A stretch of 64,000 nt of DNA from Diabrotica undecimpunctata (lineage: Eukaryota > Arthropoda > Insecta > Coleoptera > Chrysomelidae). Every line of letters begins with the position of its first letter. Position 1 is the stretch's first letter. Shown here piece after piece: positions 12,050 to 22,559 of the stretch. Below the pieces are notes generated by a model. It did no database searches and had not been told where the DNA came from. It saw nothing but the letters and a program-made list of their open reading frames with translations. Location: assembly GCF_040954645.1 (NCBI RefSeq), contig NC_092804.1, positions 91,683,862 to 91,747,861 on the forward strand. Direction: 5' to 3'. Made by a program: the position numbers and the translations under genes.

Positions 12050-12600
12050 ACGCCTTCGGCCAATGGTGACGTAGGTACGCCTCTCGTGTCTCTAGACCAC
12101 GCCCCTCGGCCAATGGTGTCATAGGAACGCCTCCAAGTAAACGCCTGACCAATGGTGACATAAGAACATCCCTACTCGTGACGTTAGAAGATATCCTCGA
12201 CCAATGGTGGCATAGGAACGTCCCCTCGTAACGTTAGAACATATCGTCGACCAATGGTAATACAGAAACGCCCCACTCGTGACGTTAGAACATATCCTCG
12301 ACCAATGGTGGCACACAAATGCCCCACTCGTGACGTTAGAACATATCCTAGACCAATGGTGACATAGGATCATCCCCTCGTGACGTTAGAACACATCGTA
12401 GACCAATGGTGACACAGAAACGCCCTACTCGCGATGTCAGAACGTATCTATGTCCAATAGCGGCATCATGACATCGAATTGAGTTCATCCTCGTATCTCA
12501 CCGACCAATGGTGACATTGGAACGTCCCCAATGGGAAAGTGTGCATCGACGTCCAATGAGAACGACGTATATCGACCAATGGTGGAGACTATCATGAAAA
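12050..12600. repeat. Minisatellite, about 50-bp unit containing CCAATGGTGACA
   Basis: At least nine diverged copies of a unit of roughly 50 bp. Each has a core close to GACCAATGGTGACATAGGAA, followed by CGCCCC, CTCGTGACGTTAGAACATATC. Core starts lie near 12060, 12110, 12151, 12201, 12251, 12301, 12353, 12402, 12451 and 12503, with looser copies to 12590. The forward CCAAT pentamer and ACGTTAG or TGACGTCA-like motifs recur, so a promoter-like tandem array is possible (inference). Confidence 0.8.
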
Positions 12601-12770
12601 GACACCCAAATGCCCCCCCCCATTCCCCATAATAATGAAGATACGCCTCAACGTACACCAATGAGAACGGCTGGTGGAGACGTATCACGAAAAGACACCC
12701 AAACGCCCCCCCCCATTCCCCTAATAATAACAAAGATACGCCTCGACGAACACCAATGGCGACAGCCGAA
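12598..12770. repeat. Two-copy tandem repeat with C-tract
   Basis: The sequence AAAAGACACCCAAATGCCCCC through ACCAATG(A/G) is duplicated with about 100-bp spacing (starts near 12597 and 12692). It shares the CCAATG motif of the preceding array. Confidence 0.75.
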
Positions 12771-12837
12771 AACAAGACGAGTTGACAGCCGAAAAGAAGA
12801 AGACGAATTAACGTTGACAGACAAAGAGAAGAAATGT

Positions 12838-13000
12838 GTACTTCGTATATATTTTATAGACGATGATTAGCGTAAGAACTTTTAAATTTTCCTAATTTAT
12901 ATTTTATGAGTAATTTTTAATATACCTCATATATATTTTATCGACAACAATTAGCGTAATAGCAAAAATTCGTTTATTTTTCAATTTATATTTTACGAGT

Positions 13001-13005
<5 letters not shown>
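12838..13005. repeat. Two AT-rich tandem units of about 89 bp, carrying the target site of the element at 13006
   Basis: Each unit has TATATATTTTAT(A/C)GAC, then ATTAGCGTAA, then TTTATATTTTA(T/C)GAGTAATTTT. The last TACGAGTAATTTT (12993-13005) is the left copy of the 13-bp duplication flanking the non-LTR element that follows. The interrupted third unit resumes at 21558 with ACTTCGTATATA. Confidence 0.7.
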
Positions 13006-13050
<45 letters not shown>

Positions 13051-13246
13051 TTATTTATGCCTCAACCTCATAGGGTCATTGGCGTTGTACAATTTAGAGT
13101 TTTACAGTTTATTTAGTACATTTATGGAATGTAAGTATGATGTCAAATTTTTCATATCAGTTCCGTCACTTAATATTGCCTGTAAGGTATCTTGTAATTT
13201 ATATTGAAGTCTCTCCATGCGATATAAAGGACACTCCAGTAAAATA
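13006..13246 (-). pseudogene. C-terminal coding end, 3' UTR and poly(A) of the RNase H-type element
   Basis: Reading the minus strand from 13259, the frame continues with ILLECPLYRMERL and ends near NLTSYLHSINVLNKL before a stop. A short AT-rich 3' UTR follows and then an A-tail (T-run 13006-13048). The HxxxxCP cysteine/histidine end is typical of these ORF2 proteins. This piece is separated from the rest of its ORF by the 6.4-kb insertion. Confidence 0.75.
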
Positions 13247-13792
13247 TGGCGAACACTGACAGTGGATCAATCAGTATCAGTGAGTCTGGCTCTAGTGGTC
13301 GGACGGTAAGGACGTGCAGTGTGCTTAGGTGAGAACGACTGACCTGTTGTCAACGGAGCTTATCAGCTCCCGGTGTGTAAGACACCGTGTGTGGCACAGG
13401 CACTTGTTTTTCAAATAAGTGAAGAGTGGATGCGAGGCTGTCACTAAGTTAAACCTCGAGGGGTTGCCTTTATGGGCTCCTCGTAGGAGGCTTTTGATAG
13501 CTTCGTGTTTACGAAAAATTCGGGTTCATCTCAGTGGGTCGACAGGGATGACACTGTAAGGCTTAGTAATTTGTATTCTAAGTCGGACAGAAACGGCCCC
13601 TGCCTCTGAGGTGAGAGAAACTTCAAGAGGATCCCTCCCTGAGAAATCAGGGAGTGAACTACCGTGAGGTTGCTGGGACGACACCCAGGAAAACCGTCAG
13701 GCAGCGGCTTGGCGGAACGAAAAAAACAGAGTCTTCTGTGTAATAAAATCCTATTTTCTTTTGAACACTTATGTTCACTGCCTTACGGCAAA

Positions 13793-15928
13793 ATGAGTGA
13801 AATTCCCCCCCAAAAAAGTGATGTCACGCAGGTGACATCACAAGAAAAAGAAGAAGGTGACTATCCCGAGTCACTCACCCCTACGGTCGCTTCAGCGATT
13901 AAACTTTATAATAATTTTCAAGCCAAATTATCCCCTGATTCCGATTTAATCGAAGACACCTCCGACGATGAATCGTTCGTACCAAACGAGGAAGAAAACC
14001 ACAGCGAGGTGGATACAGACGATAGCGTCTCTACCACCATGGAGGTCACCCCCGACGATGAGCTGAGCCCGGCCACCGAATTAATTGTCCAGTCGGACGA
14101 ATCCTTGAACGTCCAGTCGGACGAAGCCCTGAACGTTCAGACGGACGAACAACTGAACGCCAAGACTGACGCAGCAAGCGTAGAAGCCCCGCCCCCATTA
14201 GACTTCATCGAAATGAAGGACCCCAGAGTGGACATCATCTCCACCAGCAACGATGCCGAGCCGGAGGTAGGCAAGAAACATAAAAGACAAAGGCCATCAG
14301 AGGAACACTCCGACGAAGAAGAAGTGCCAAAAAAATCCACTAAAGATAAAGACGAAAGCGGTCTTTACAAATCGGTCGACTTATTGACCGAACAAATAAG
14401 ACAACTCCAGAAAGAAAGCAGGCAGCGCGAAAAACAGGCACAGGCCCAAATCCAGGATCTCCTAACTCAGATGACTGAGTTGAGGAAGGAGAATCAAGAG
14501 AAGGACCAAGAGATAAAGAAACTGGTCGGCCACATAATGGCCCTGACCGAGAGGAACGAGAAGTTAATAGAAGTCGAGAAGAAAAGAGACCAGGCCTTGT
14601 GGGAAACCCACAGGCCCCGAGAAACAACCCCATGCAAGACGGTGAAAGCCACTCCCTCGACATCTGGGGGTGCAGCCAAGCCTAAAGAACGCAAAACAGA
14701 AGGAAAAGAACCAGAGAAATCAGAAGCAGGATGGACAAAAGTCCAAAAGAAGGAAAAAAACAAAAAAGGCACCGCTACTGAGAAATCAGTAAACAGTAGT
14801 GAGACAGTAAAACCAAAAAAACCAATAAGCGTTGTTGAAAAACAAACGCAAAAAATACAAGAAAGAAATGACGAAGCGCTCACAAAAGCCGCGAAAGATC
14901 TACAAAAAAGAAGTGAGCAAAAAGCCCACAAAAACTTGGAGTCTCCGAAAGAAACCCAAGTAGAAAAAGAAAACAGCGTAACCCCTCAAAAACCTGCTGA
15001 GGTTAACGTAAAGAAACCAAAACCTCCTGCGATCATCTTAAAGACGGTCGCAGAACACCAAGCAATCCTGCAAAAAGCGGCAAAAGCAGGTATTATTTCT
15101 GACAACAAGTTCGCCAGATCTGGTAGAACAATTGTAATAAATACAAAATCAAGGGAAGACTACCTAGGAGTAGTCAAAATACTCGAAGAGTACACACCTA
15201 AGGTAGAGTATATTGCCTACCCAATCGACAACGAAAAACTGAAGAGGGTCATACTAAAAGGGCTATCTGCAAACACAAAAACAGATGTAATTCTCAACGA
15301 ATTAAGGGAAAAAAATGTCGACGTTACTAGAGTAAGCAACATGTACTCTAAAAAAGAAGGAAAACAGATCTTGCCTTTCTTCATGATCACCCTCAAAGAG
15401 GATGATATCCAAAAAATACGTGGAGTCACAAATCTGTGCTTCATGAGAGTACGTTTCGAAGACGAAATCAAAATGACAAAAGATACCCTACAATGTTTCA
15501 ACTGCCAGGGCTACTACCACAGTTCTAAGGCTTGTCACTGCATCTCCAGATGCGTAAAATGTGGAGGAAACCATCTCAGCAACGATTGTGAAAAGAGCAA
15601 AGAAACAGCCCCAAAATGTGCTAACTGTGACCAAGCACACACAGCGAATTACAGAGGATGCTCCAAAGCTCCTAAGAAGAAGATCCCTGCCCCCGTAAAA
15701 CCGGCGAGCAAACCGATCACACCAACAACAACAACAACAACGGGCTTCAGCTATGCTCAAGCTGCCAAAACAACCACAGAAGAAGCAGCTCCTACCATGC
15801 ATGATGCTGCCACACTTATTGCTTCGTTTCATACGGAGTACAATAAGAAGATGATGGAGATGATGTCCATGATGGACCGTGCAACTAAAATGATGACTGC
15901 ATTCGGAGAAATACACCGACAATGCTAG
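13793..15928 (+). CDS. Jockey-type ORF1 (Gag-like nucleic-acid-binding protein)
   Basis: I choose the ATG at 13793 (MSEIPPQKSD, 711 aa). The frame is open further upstream, but only without an ATG. Residues 1-200 are acidic and low-complexity, with repeated QSDE(S/A)LNVQ units. A coiled coil (QIRQLQKESRQREKQ onward) and a Lys-rich linker follow. Then comes a region like the PRE_C2HC domain of Drosophila X/Jockey ORF1 (ILKGLSANTKTDVILNELRE). From about residue 566 there are three cysteine knuckles: CFNCQGYYHSSKAC, CVKCGGNHLSNDC and CANCDQAHTANYRGC. The expected role is binding element RNA in a ribonucleoprotein. It overlaps ORF2 by 7 nt (ATGCTAG), which suggests coupled translation. Confidence 0.9.
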   Translation: MSEIPPQKSDVTQVTSQEKEEGDYPESLTPTVASAIKLYNNFQAKLSPDSDLIEDTSDDESFVPNEEENHSEVDTDDSVSTTMEVTPDDELSPATELIVQSDESLNVQSDEALNVQTDEQLNAKTDAASVEAPPPLDFIEMKDPRVDIISTSNDAEPEVGKKHKRQRPSEEHSDEEEVPKKSTKDKDESGLYKSVDLLTEQIRQLQKESRQREKQAQAQIQDLLTQMTELRKENQEKDQEIKKLVGHIMALTERNEKLIEVEKKRDQALWETHRPRETTPCKTVKATPSTSGGAAKPKERKTEGKEPEKSEAGWTKVQKKEKNKKGTATEKSVNSSETVKPKKPISVVEKQTQKIQERNDEALTKAAKDLQKRSEQKAHKNLESPKETQVEKENSVTPQKPAEVNVKKPKPPAIILKTVAEHQAILQKAAKAGIISDNKFARSGRTIVINTKSREDYLGVVKILEEYTPKVEYIAYPIDNEKLKRVILKGLSANTKTDVILNELREKNVDVTRVSNMYSKKEGKQILPFFMITLKEDDIQKIRGVTNLCFMRVRFEDEIKMTKDTLQCFNCQGYYHSSKACHCISRCVKCGGNHLSNDCEKSKETAPKCANCDQAHTANYRGCSKAPKKKIPAPVKPASKPITPTTTTTTGFSYAQAAKTTTEEAAPTMHDAATLIASFHTEYNKKMMEMMSMMDRATKMMTAFGEIHRQC

Positions 15929-18621
15929 CAAACCGTACGGAGGATCTACGCATAGGGTCCTGGAATTCCGGTGGAATTTTCAAAAAACTCAACCTTTTGG
16001 ATGAGATGATCAACAGATTAGAGCTCGATATCGTAGCCCTTCAAGAAACCAAATTAGTGGAAAGGAAGAAAACCAAATTCCCTGGCTACGATATCTACAG
16101 AACTGACCATAGAGCGATATCAGGAGGAACAGCCATACTAGTTAAAAAAGGCTTAGAACACGAACACATACCAACACCAGATGGACTGGTGACAATGGAA
16201 GCCACGCTAGTCAGATTAAAGGCCAACAACGAAACACTAAAAATAGTGTCAGCTTATGTCAGACCTAACGATTTGATATTCGATGAAGACTTGAGCCTAA
16301 TCCTCGATACAGAAGAGCCCACAGTGATTATAGGAGACCTTAATGCGAGATCTCCCCTATGGTTCGACAGAGCAACCAATAACAACGGGAGACGACTTTG
16401 CGGCCATCTCGAAAATAGACCTAACACCTACGTGATCGGACCAACAGGACCGACCTGTTTTCACGGACAACTCCCAACACATCTAGACATAGCAATCCTA
16501 CACAACGTGGGTCAGCAACACGAGATACAATCTCTAAATGAAGGCGATTCAACGCACAATCTAATCGTCCTGACCCTGGGTGCAATAGAACTAAACTATT
16601 TGCAGCCCCACCAAAAGAAGATTACAAACTGGTCAAACTTCAGAAGGGTTTTTAGCGAAAACATCGGTAACATCCCAACAATAAACAACATCACAGAACT
16701 AGAAGACAGTGTAACTAAACTAGAAACAACCATAAATAATGCTATCGATGCCAGCTCAAAAACCGAAAACACTACCAGACAACAAGGTAGATTCGGAGAT
16801 ATTAGTCTCGAACTACAAAACCTAATAAAGGAAAAAAATAGAAAAAGAAGAAGAGCCTACCGTACTAGAACTCTAGAAGATAAAAGGATTGCAAATGAGC
16901 TAGACAGGGAAGTTAAAAGACAACTACGAGAACATAGAAGCGAAAACTGGGACAACTATATCCAAGAATTAGACCCAAACAAATCCGCCTTCTGGAAACT
17001 ATCGAAAATACTCCGACAGGACAAGAAACCCATACCTCCCTTACACGGAGAAAACGGGATTGTTCATACGGAGAGAGATAAAGCCGAAGTCCTAAAGGAC
17101 GAACTAGAAAGAGCATGCAGAAACAACGAAAATCCCAACGAAGACATAGACTTCGAAGAAGAGGTAGAAAGAACAGCTAGAAGATTAAAGAGAAGAAAGG
17201 GCAGAATAGGAATAACTCATACATCTCCCGAGGAAATTAAAGAGCTAATCAAACTCTCTAATGCCAAAAAAGCCCCAGGACCTGACAACATCACAAACAG
17301 GGCACTCAAAAACCTACCCAACAAAGCTATTGTCTATATAACGAACATAGTAAACAACATGCTCAAATTAAGATATTTCCCAGACAGATGGAAGGAGGCA
17401 CATATAATTATGATCAAAAAACCAGGGAAAGATGGCACTTTTCCGCAAAATTACAGACCTATCAGCTTATTATCATCAATAAGCAAGATAGCGGAAAGAG
17501 TTATACTAAAGAGACTCAATGAAGAATCGGAAGCACTAGGCACCATACCAGAAGCTCAATTTGGATTCAGAAGCGAACATTCATGTGAACTACAAGTTCT
17601 ACGTTTCACAGAATTCACAACCAAAGGATATAACGAAAAAATGTACACGGCAACAGCATTTCTGGACGTCAGTAAAGCATTTGACAGGGTCTGGCATGAT
17701 GGACTCATCTATAAAATGAACACCATGGGATACAGCGAGGCGATGACATGCCTCCTTGGATCATACCTAGCCAACAGAAGGTTCAGAGTTCGGACAGGGG
17801 CAACCCTGTCCGAGGTCGGGACCCTGGAGGCAGGTGTGCCTCAGGGAGCTGTTTTGTCGCCTTACTTGTACACCATCTATACGGCCGACACGCCTAAAGA
17901 ACCAGGATCCCTGTTAAGTCTCTACGCCGACGATACGGCAATAGCTGTTAGCTGGAGAAATCCAAACCATGCAGCTAATCATCTGCAGAGAGCACTCAAC
18001 AGATTCATAAGATGGTGCATCAAATGGAAAATAGCCATAAACCCAGATAAAACACAGGCTGTAATGTTTAGTCACAGAAAAAGTGTACCGAATCAAGAAT
18101 TAACAATTGGAAACACCCCAATACAATGGACAAATGAGGCCAAATACCTAGGAGTGCTACTCGATAAAAAACTTACATTCACGCAGCACATAAACCAGCA
18201 AACGTATAGAGCCAAAGCGCTGAAAAGTCAGCTCTCATCGCTAATTGGCAGACGAAGCAAGTTAAGGTTCAAAACCAAAATTAGGATGGCGAATAGCATT
18301 ATCCTACCAGTCCTCTCGTATGCCTCCGCAGCGTGGGGACACACCTGTAAAACTAACAGGAAGAAAATACAAACAGCGCAAAATCAAATAATAAGAGACG
18401 CACTGAATCTGCCAAGATATGTGCCTCTGAGAAATTTATACAGAGACTCAGGACAAACGAGGATCCTACACACAATGGACAAAAAGGCATACGAACTTTT
18501 CAATGGACTAAATAACCACCCAAGTAGAATGTTGAGAGAGCTGACAAACTACAACGCAAACACCAGGACGGTACACAGAAGACCTAAACAGCAAATAGCC
18601 GGATATAGGGTCCCAAACTAA
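15922..18621 (+). CDS. Jockey-type ORF2: AP endonuclease and reverse transcriptase (899 aa)
   Basis: The N-terminal 220 residues form an apurinic-type endonuclease. It has WNSGG at the start, LQETK, IIGDLNARSPLW (about residue 136) and the late LDIAIL motif. RT follows with KAPGPDNI, NYRPISLL, FLDVSKAFDRVWHDG, GVPQGAVLSPYLY and the catalytic YADDTA at about residue 667. The thumb region is WGHTCKTNRKKIQTAQNQIIRDAL. There is no RNase H domain after RT, fitting the Jockey clade and distinguishing it from the surrounding minus-strand element. The frame is complete with no stop. The enzyme would nick the target and copy its own RNA onto the nicked end. Confidence 0.93.
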   Translation: MLANRTEDLRIGSWNSGGIFKKLNLLDEMINRLELDIVALQETKLVERKKTKFPGYDIYRTDHRAISGGTAILVKKGLEHEHIPTPDGLVTMEATLVRLKANNETLKIVSAYVRPNDLIFDEDLSLILDTEEPTVIIGDLNARSPLWFDRATNNNGRRLCGHLENRPNTYVIGPTGPTCFHGQLPTHLDIAILHNVGQQHEIQSLNEGDSTHNLIVLTLGAIELNYLQPHQKKITNWSNFRRVFSENIGNIPTINNITELEDSVTKLETTINNAIDASSKTENTTRQQGRFGDISLELQNLIKEKNRKRRRAYRTRTLEDKRIANELDREVKRQLREHRSENWDNYIQELDPNKSAFWKLSKILRQDKKPIPPLHGENGIVHTERDKAEVLKDELERACRNNENPNEDIDFEEEVERTARRLKRRKGRIGITHTSPEEIKELIKLSNAKKAPGPDNITNRALKNLPNKAIVYITNIVNNMLKLRYFPDRWKEAHIIMIKKPGKDGTFPQNYRPISLLSSISKIAERVILKRLNEESEALGTIPEAQFGFRSEHSCELQVLRFTEFTTKGYNEKMYTATAFLDVSKAFDRVWHDGLIYKMNTMGYSEAMTCLLGSYLANRRFRVRTGATLSEVGTLEAGVPQGAVLSPYLYTIYTADTPKEPGSLLSLYADDTAIAVSWRNPNHAANHLQRALNRFIRWCIKWKIAINPDKTQAVMFSHRKSVPNQELTIGNTPIQWTNEAKYLGVLLDKKLTFTQHINQQTYRAKALKSQLSSLIGRRSKLRFKTKIRMANSIILPVLSYASAAWGHTCKTNRKKIQTAQNQIIRDALNLPRYVPLRNLYRDSGQTRILHTMDKKAYELFNGLNNHPSRMLRELTNYNANTRTVHRRPKQQIAGYRVPN

Positions 18622-18894
18622 TAAATGAAGAATGAGATGGTCGCAAGGACGTCTAAATAAAAGAATGCAGTCATCAGAAAACAACCACCCAAAAAAATCC
18701 TTCTCTTTTAGGACTCTGGCGAGAGGATACAGGTGCCAAGGCACTTAGTTAAGGACACTATACACCGGGGTGTGTGGAGGCCGTATACACCCTGCAATGC
18801 ACACCCCAACCCACCCACACAATTTAGCATGTAAGAAATAAAAGGGTAAGAATTGTGCCGGCATTTTAAAGTCCCAACGCCAAGGAAGACCCCA

Positions 18895-18895
<1 letters not shown>

Positions 18896-18946
<51 letters not shown>
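18896..18946 (+). other. Poly(A) tail of the Jockey-type element
   Basis: A run of 51 A residues follows a 274-bp 3' UTR. Unusually, it lies 729 bp before the right-hand target duplication instead of next to it. Confidence 0.85.
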
Positions 18947-18948
<2 letters not shown>

Positions 18949-19675
18949 GGTTGTTTTCTTTTAAATACAGTTAGTTCTTAATCAATTTTAATCTTTAAAC
19001 GTTCAAACGTAAATTCACTTAAATTACTCCATATAGAAGACCCTTCAGGCCCTCTATATACCGCTGATGCGGAATAGGCCCTTAAGGCGGATCGAGTGTT
19101 ACTGATCCTCTCGCGACACCCGAGCACTGAGGTCATGTGCGGCAAACATGGGCTCAGTGGCCGGACCCACATCGGACACCCAGCCGGCGAGGAGAACAAA
19201 ATTTATTTTTGCCAAATCGGCGGCTGAGTGATCGAGCACACACTCCTTCCGAACATGAAGTCGACAGCTCAGGCTGTCGACTCCATGGGCGGAACACACA
19301 CGCTACTTTTTCTTTTTGTTTTAGGGACTCAAGTCCCGAAGTACAGTTAGAGTAAAATCTATAGAATCAGTAAAGTAATTAGGGAGAAAAGCCTAGATGT
19401 GGCTACCCCTACAGTTAGGTGGCATAACCACAACAATTAAAAACGGGAGTTGTCTCATTACCCAAGGCAACTCTAGTAACTTTCAAGATCATAAGCCTCC
19501 TCACGTATGTCACACGATGAGGAGGGGTGGTGGAAAAACCTGGGGGTCAGATAGGTACCACTTCGACTAGCGAAGTGAGACCGGTTTGATCTTCGGACAT
19601 GTGGATCCCATGCTTAGTATGGTATACACATGTTCCTAGAGGTTGGGTTGATCGCTTAGCGTGATTGTGTGTGTG
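18947..19675. other. Unassigned GC-richer segment between A-tail and target duplication
   Basis: This 729-bp segment is inside the 13-bp duplication pair but after the A-tail. It has no convincing ORF and ends in a short (GT)n run next to the duplication. It contains a perfect local inverted repeat around 19260-19285 (GTCGACAGCTCAGGCTGTCGAC). It could be a 3'-transduced flank, a separate earlier insertion, or part of a long 3' UTR. Confidence 0.5.
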
Positions 19676-21544
19676 TGGCGAACACTGAGCACAATATCAC
19701 ATAAGTTGCACTGTGGTTTTAATTCACTCTCCAGCAGATGTTTATGGGTGATGGCGGTGTGGCCTATTCTCAGACGAGATAGGATGGTTTGATGTATACG
19801 CTTATTTGGGGTTGATTTCCAAGGTAATATGGAATGTTTTACTTCTCGTAGTTTGGATGTTGACTGATTCCACTTGGTCTGCCAATCATTGATTATTAAG
19901 TTCTTGATTATAGGTTTTATATCTAGATGTGGAATGCTTCTGATTTCTACAGCTTCCGGACTCGAGATTGCTAGTTTTGCCAAGGAATCTACTTCTTCGT
20001 TACCAGCAATTCCAATATGGGAAGGAATCCATACAAAGTTGACATTTATGTTCATAGTTTGCAGTTGGCTTAATGCTGATTTAATAAGTAGTAGACTTGG
20101 ATGACTAGGATATAAGTTATTTAGGGCAATTACAGAACTTAGGGAATCCGTAATAATGACAGAGTTTTTGATACTATTTTCTACCACAAAATTTATTGCA
20201 TTGAGAATAGCAGTTAATTCGGCTGTGTAAATGGATGTTAATTTAGGGAGTTTCATTAATATTTTTGTTTCATTAGACATAAATGCTGCTCCCACTCCAT
20301 CTATAGTTTTAGAGGCATCGGTATATATAAGTGTATGGTTACTGTATGTCTTCAATTCTTGGAGGACATATTGATATAATGCTTTGAGATGGTTATCTGC
20401 TTTTTTATATATGGAGAGTTTGGTATTGATAGATGGGATGAGAACAGTCCAAGGGGGAACAGTGTTAATATCGGGTATACAATAGATATCTTGAAATTTG
20501 AATTCAAGTTCATTAAGGTATCTATTTACCCTTTCATAAAAAGGAAGGTCAAGCCTAGCATGAGTTTTAAAGATATTCCTAAAACGGTCTGAATTTACAT
20601 AGTGATTAACAGGATTCATAGGATTTGCCTGTATTGATGCCGCATATGTTAGTGAAAGTTGTTTTCTTCGGAATTCCAGGGGGACTTCTCCAGCTTCACA
20701 GTGTAAACTTTCAGTAGGGCTAGTATAAAAAGCACCTAGTATAGTTCGCAAAGCACTATTTTGTATTCGATCGAGTTGTTTTATGATATATGGTTTTGCT
20801 GAATCATAAATAATACAAGCGTAGTCGAGTTTGGACCTGATCAATGACTTGTACATAAGGGTCAGTGTTTTACTATCTGCTCCCCACGTGTTGTGTGCAA
20901 CAGTTTTTATAATGTTAAGTGCAGATTGACAAGTACTTTTTAGATCATGAATGTGGTGGTTCCAGGATAATCTGTTGTCAAATGTCATGCCTAGACATTT
21001 AATTTTCTCAACATATTTTATTTCTTTATTAAACAGTTTTAATTCTGGAGTGATATAACTTCTTTTTTTTGAAAATAGCATAGCCTTTGATTTTGTTGTT
21101 GATAATTGAAGACCTGTGGAATTTGTCCATAATTCGAGATTCCATAGCACTTTCTGTAGATGGGTCTGAAGGGTTTTATCATTTATCCCCTTAACAAAAA
21201 TGATTAAGTCATCTGCAAAGAGTCTAGCTTTTACTGGTAAGTCACAAGTGGAGATAATATTATTTATTGCAATAAGAAATAGGGAGACGCTTAAATTAGA
21301 TCCTTGAGGAATTCCGTTTTTTGAATTTTTGTATTAGATAAAGTACCGTTAACTCGTACATTAAAAGTTCGATAAGATAGGAAATTTTTTATGAATTGTG
21401 CTATATTACCTTTTATTCCCCATCGACTAAGTGTTTGAATAATACCATGTCGCCAAACTGTATCGTATGCTCTTGTTATGTCAAAAAATACTGCGATACA
21501 TTTTTGTCCACATGCCATTGCTTCATGAATCTCAGACTCTAAAC
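19676..21544 (-). pseudogene. RT (partial) and RNase H of the split non-LTR element
   Basis: From 21544 leftwards the protein begins inside RT (IHEAMACGQKCIAVFFDITRAYDTVW). It shifts frame near 21315, just before the NGIPQGS motif, and continues with RLFADDLIIF (catalytic FADD, about 21210). The long open frame to 19636 holds the thumb and then an RNase H domain (TLIYTDASKTIDGVG; IYTAELTAI; VIITDSLSSV; WIPSHIGIAGNEEVD), with all four acidic positions visible. The C-terminus has CNLCDIVLSVRH and is then cut by the insertion at 19676. The open frame runs about 40 bases into the inserted segment by chance. Confidence 0.88.
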
Positions 21545-21557
21545 TACGAGTAATTTT

Positions 21558-22555
21558 AACTTCGTATATATAATTAAACTTATAAATCTTTATAAAAATT
21601 CCAACCAGTGGATGTGCATTTCCTTTTAACATTTCTCACACGGTTGCCGAAAACACGTGCAACAATTTTTCAACAATCAGTTTATTAGTCATAGAATGAT
21701 ACCACGGACGTAATATGACGCGAAATATTGCGTATAATTATATATGCAAGGTTATTCGGCGACATTCCTTTTTAACATATTCTCACACTTCATTTTCACA
21801 GTCGAGAATATCCGGTGCACGTGGAACAAGAATCAGCTTGCAGTTCTCGCTAATTTGTCCGGTTTAGTTACGTCATACCAGCCTGCCTATTTAATGAACA
21901 AATACATTTTGTACTTCCATTCTGCATGTAAACATTTGTGATAGCGTGTTCGTTTTGTGTTTTTGCTATAAGAAAAAATTAAAAGTAAGTACCATATTTT
22001 TAGAGGGCTTGTATTTTGATTTTATACACCATCTTTCTAAGTGTATCCTATTGTTTATTAATTTCTGCATTATTTAAAACAAGCAATATTATTTGTAAAT
22101 GAAGTTTAATTTTCTTGTATTACGTTTAAAATTCTCACTCTTTTGCTGAATAATATTTTTGTAAACACCATATTTTATTAAAAATATTGTTGTAAAGTGT
22201 TCCCGCAGGTATTCTATTAGAACATTTTCTTCGTATTTACAATAGGTCATTTCAACAACTGAGTTATAAACAAAAAAAATTCCAGCAATGCATATAATTT
22301 CTATATCAGATATTTTATACATTTTTTTCTATCATTTCATGTAGAGCATTTCTGTCTTAGAGTTATCGTAGCGTATTGTGGTAGTCATGTCTTTACTCGA
22401 TGGCTGAGATTTTCTTTTATATAACATAATATATTTACTTTCAATTTTCACATCCAAAGTGTATACTCTAAAACTATATATACTCTTTAACTATATATAC
22501 TCTATAACTATGTATACTTTAAAAATGTATTTAGTTTGAATTTCTTTGTTAATAC
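21558..22555. other. Unassigned stretch left of Gypsy D
   Basis: No gene recognised. A 17-bp tandem motif, TATACTCT(A/T)(A/T)AACTATA, is repeated about 3.5 times at 22461-22515. The stretch ends at ACCT, the left target duplication of Gypsy D, so 22555 and 34247 were adjacent before that insertion. Confidence 0.5.
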
Positions 22556-22559
22556 ACCT

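Larger units (their letters stand above)
13260..19675 (+). mobile_element. Jockey-type non-LTR retrotransposon with extra 3' segment
   Basis: A plus-strand insertion lies inside the older RNase H element. It is flanked by a perfect 13-bp duplication, TGGCGAACACTGA, at 13247-13259 and 19676-19688. It has a 533-bp 5' UTR, two intact overlapping ORFs, a 3' UTR and an A-tail of 51 (18896-18946). An unexplained 729-bp segment follows before the second duplication. GC content is clearly higher than in the surroundings. The intact frames suggest it is comparatively young. Confidence 0.85.
13006..21544 (-). mobile_element. RNase H-type non-LTR retrotransposon, 5'-truncated and split
   Basis: On the minus strand the element runs from 21544 to a poly(A) tail, seen as a T-run ending near 13048. 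It is flanked by a perfect 13-bp duplication TACGAGTAATTTT at 12993-13005 and 21545-21557. Its sequence is interrupted by the insertion 13260-19675. It encodes the later half of an RT and an RNase H domain, so it belongs to an APE-type clade that carries RNase H (R1/I/Loa-like groups). The exact clade is uncertain. The 5' half, including any endonuclease, is missing, as expected for target-primed 5' truncation. Confidence 0.85.

Noticed and set aside
12119..12870. Repetitive frames of 84-96 codons on both strands
   Set aside because: They are translations of the minisatellite units; no protein domain.
14137..15931. Long minus-strand frames opposite the Jockey ORF1
   Set aside because: Antisense shadows of a GC-richer coding region with low-complexity Ser/Cys-rich translations.
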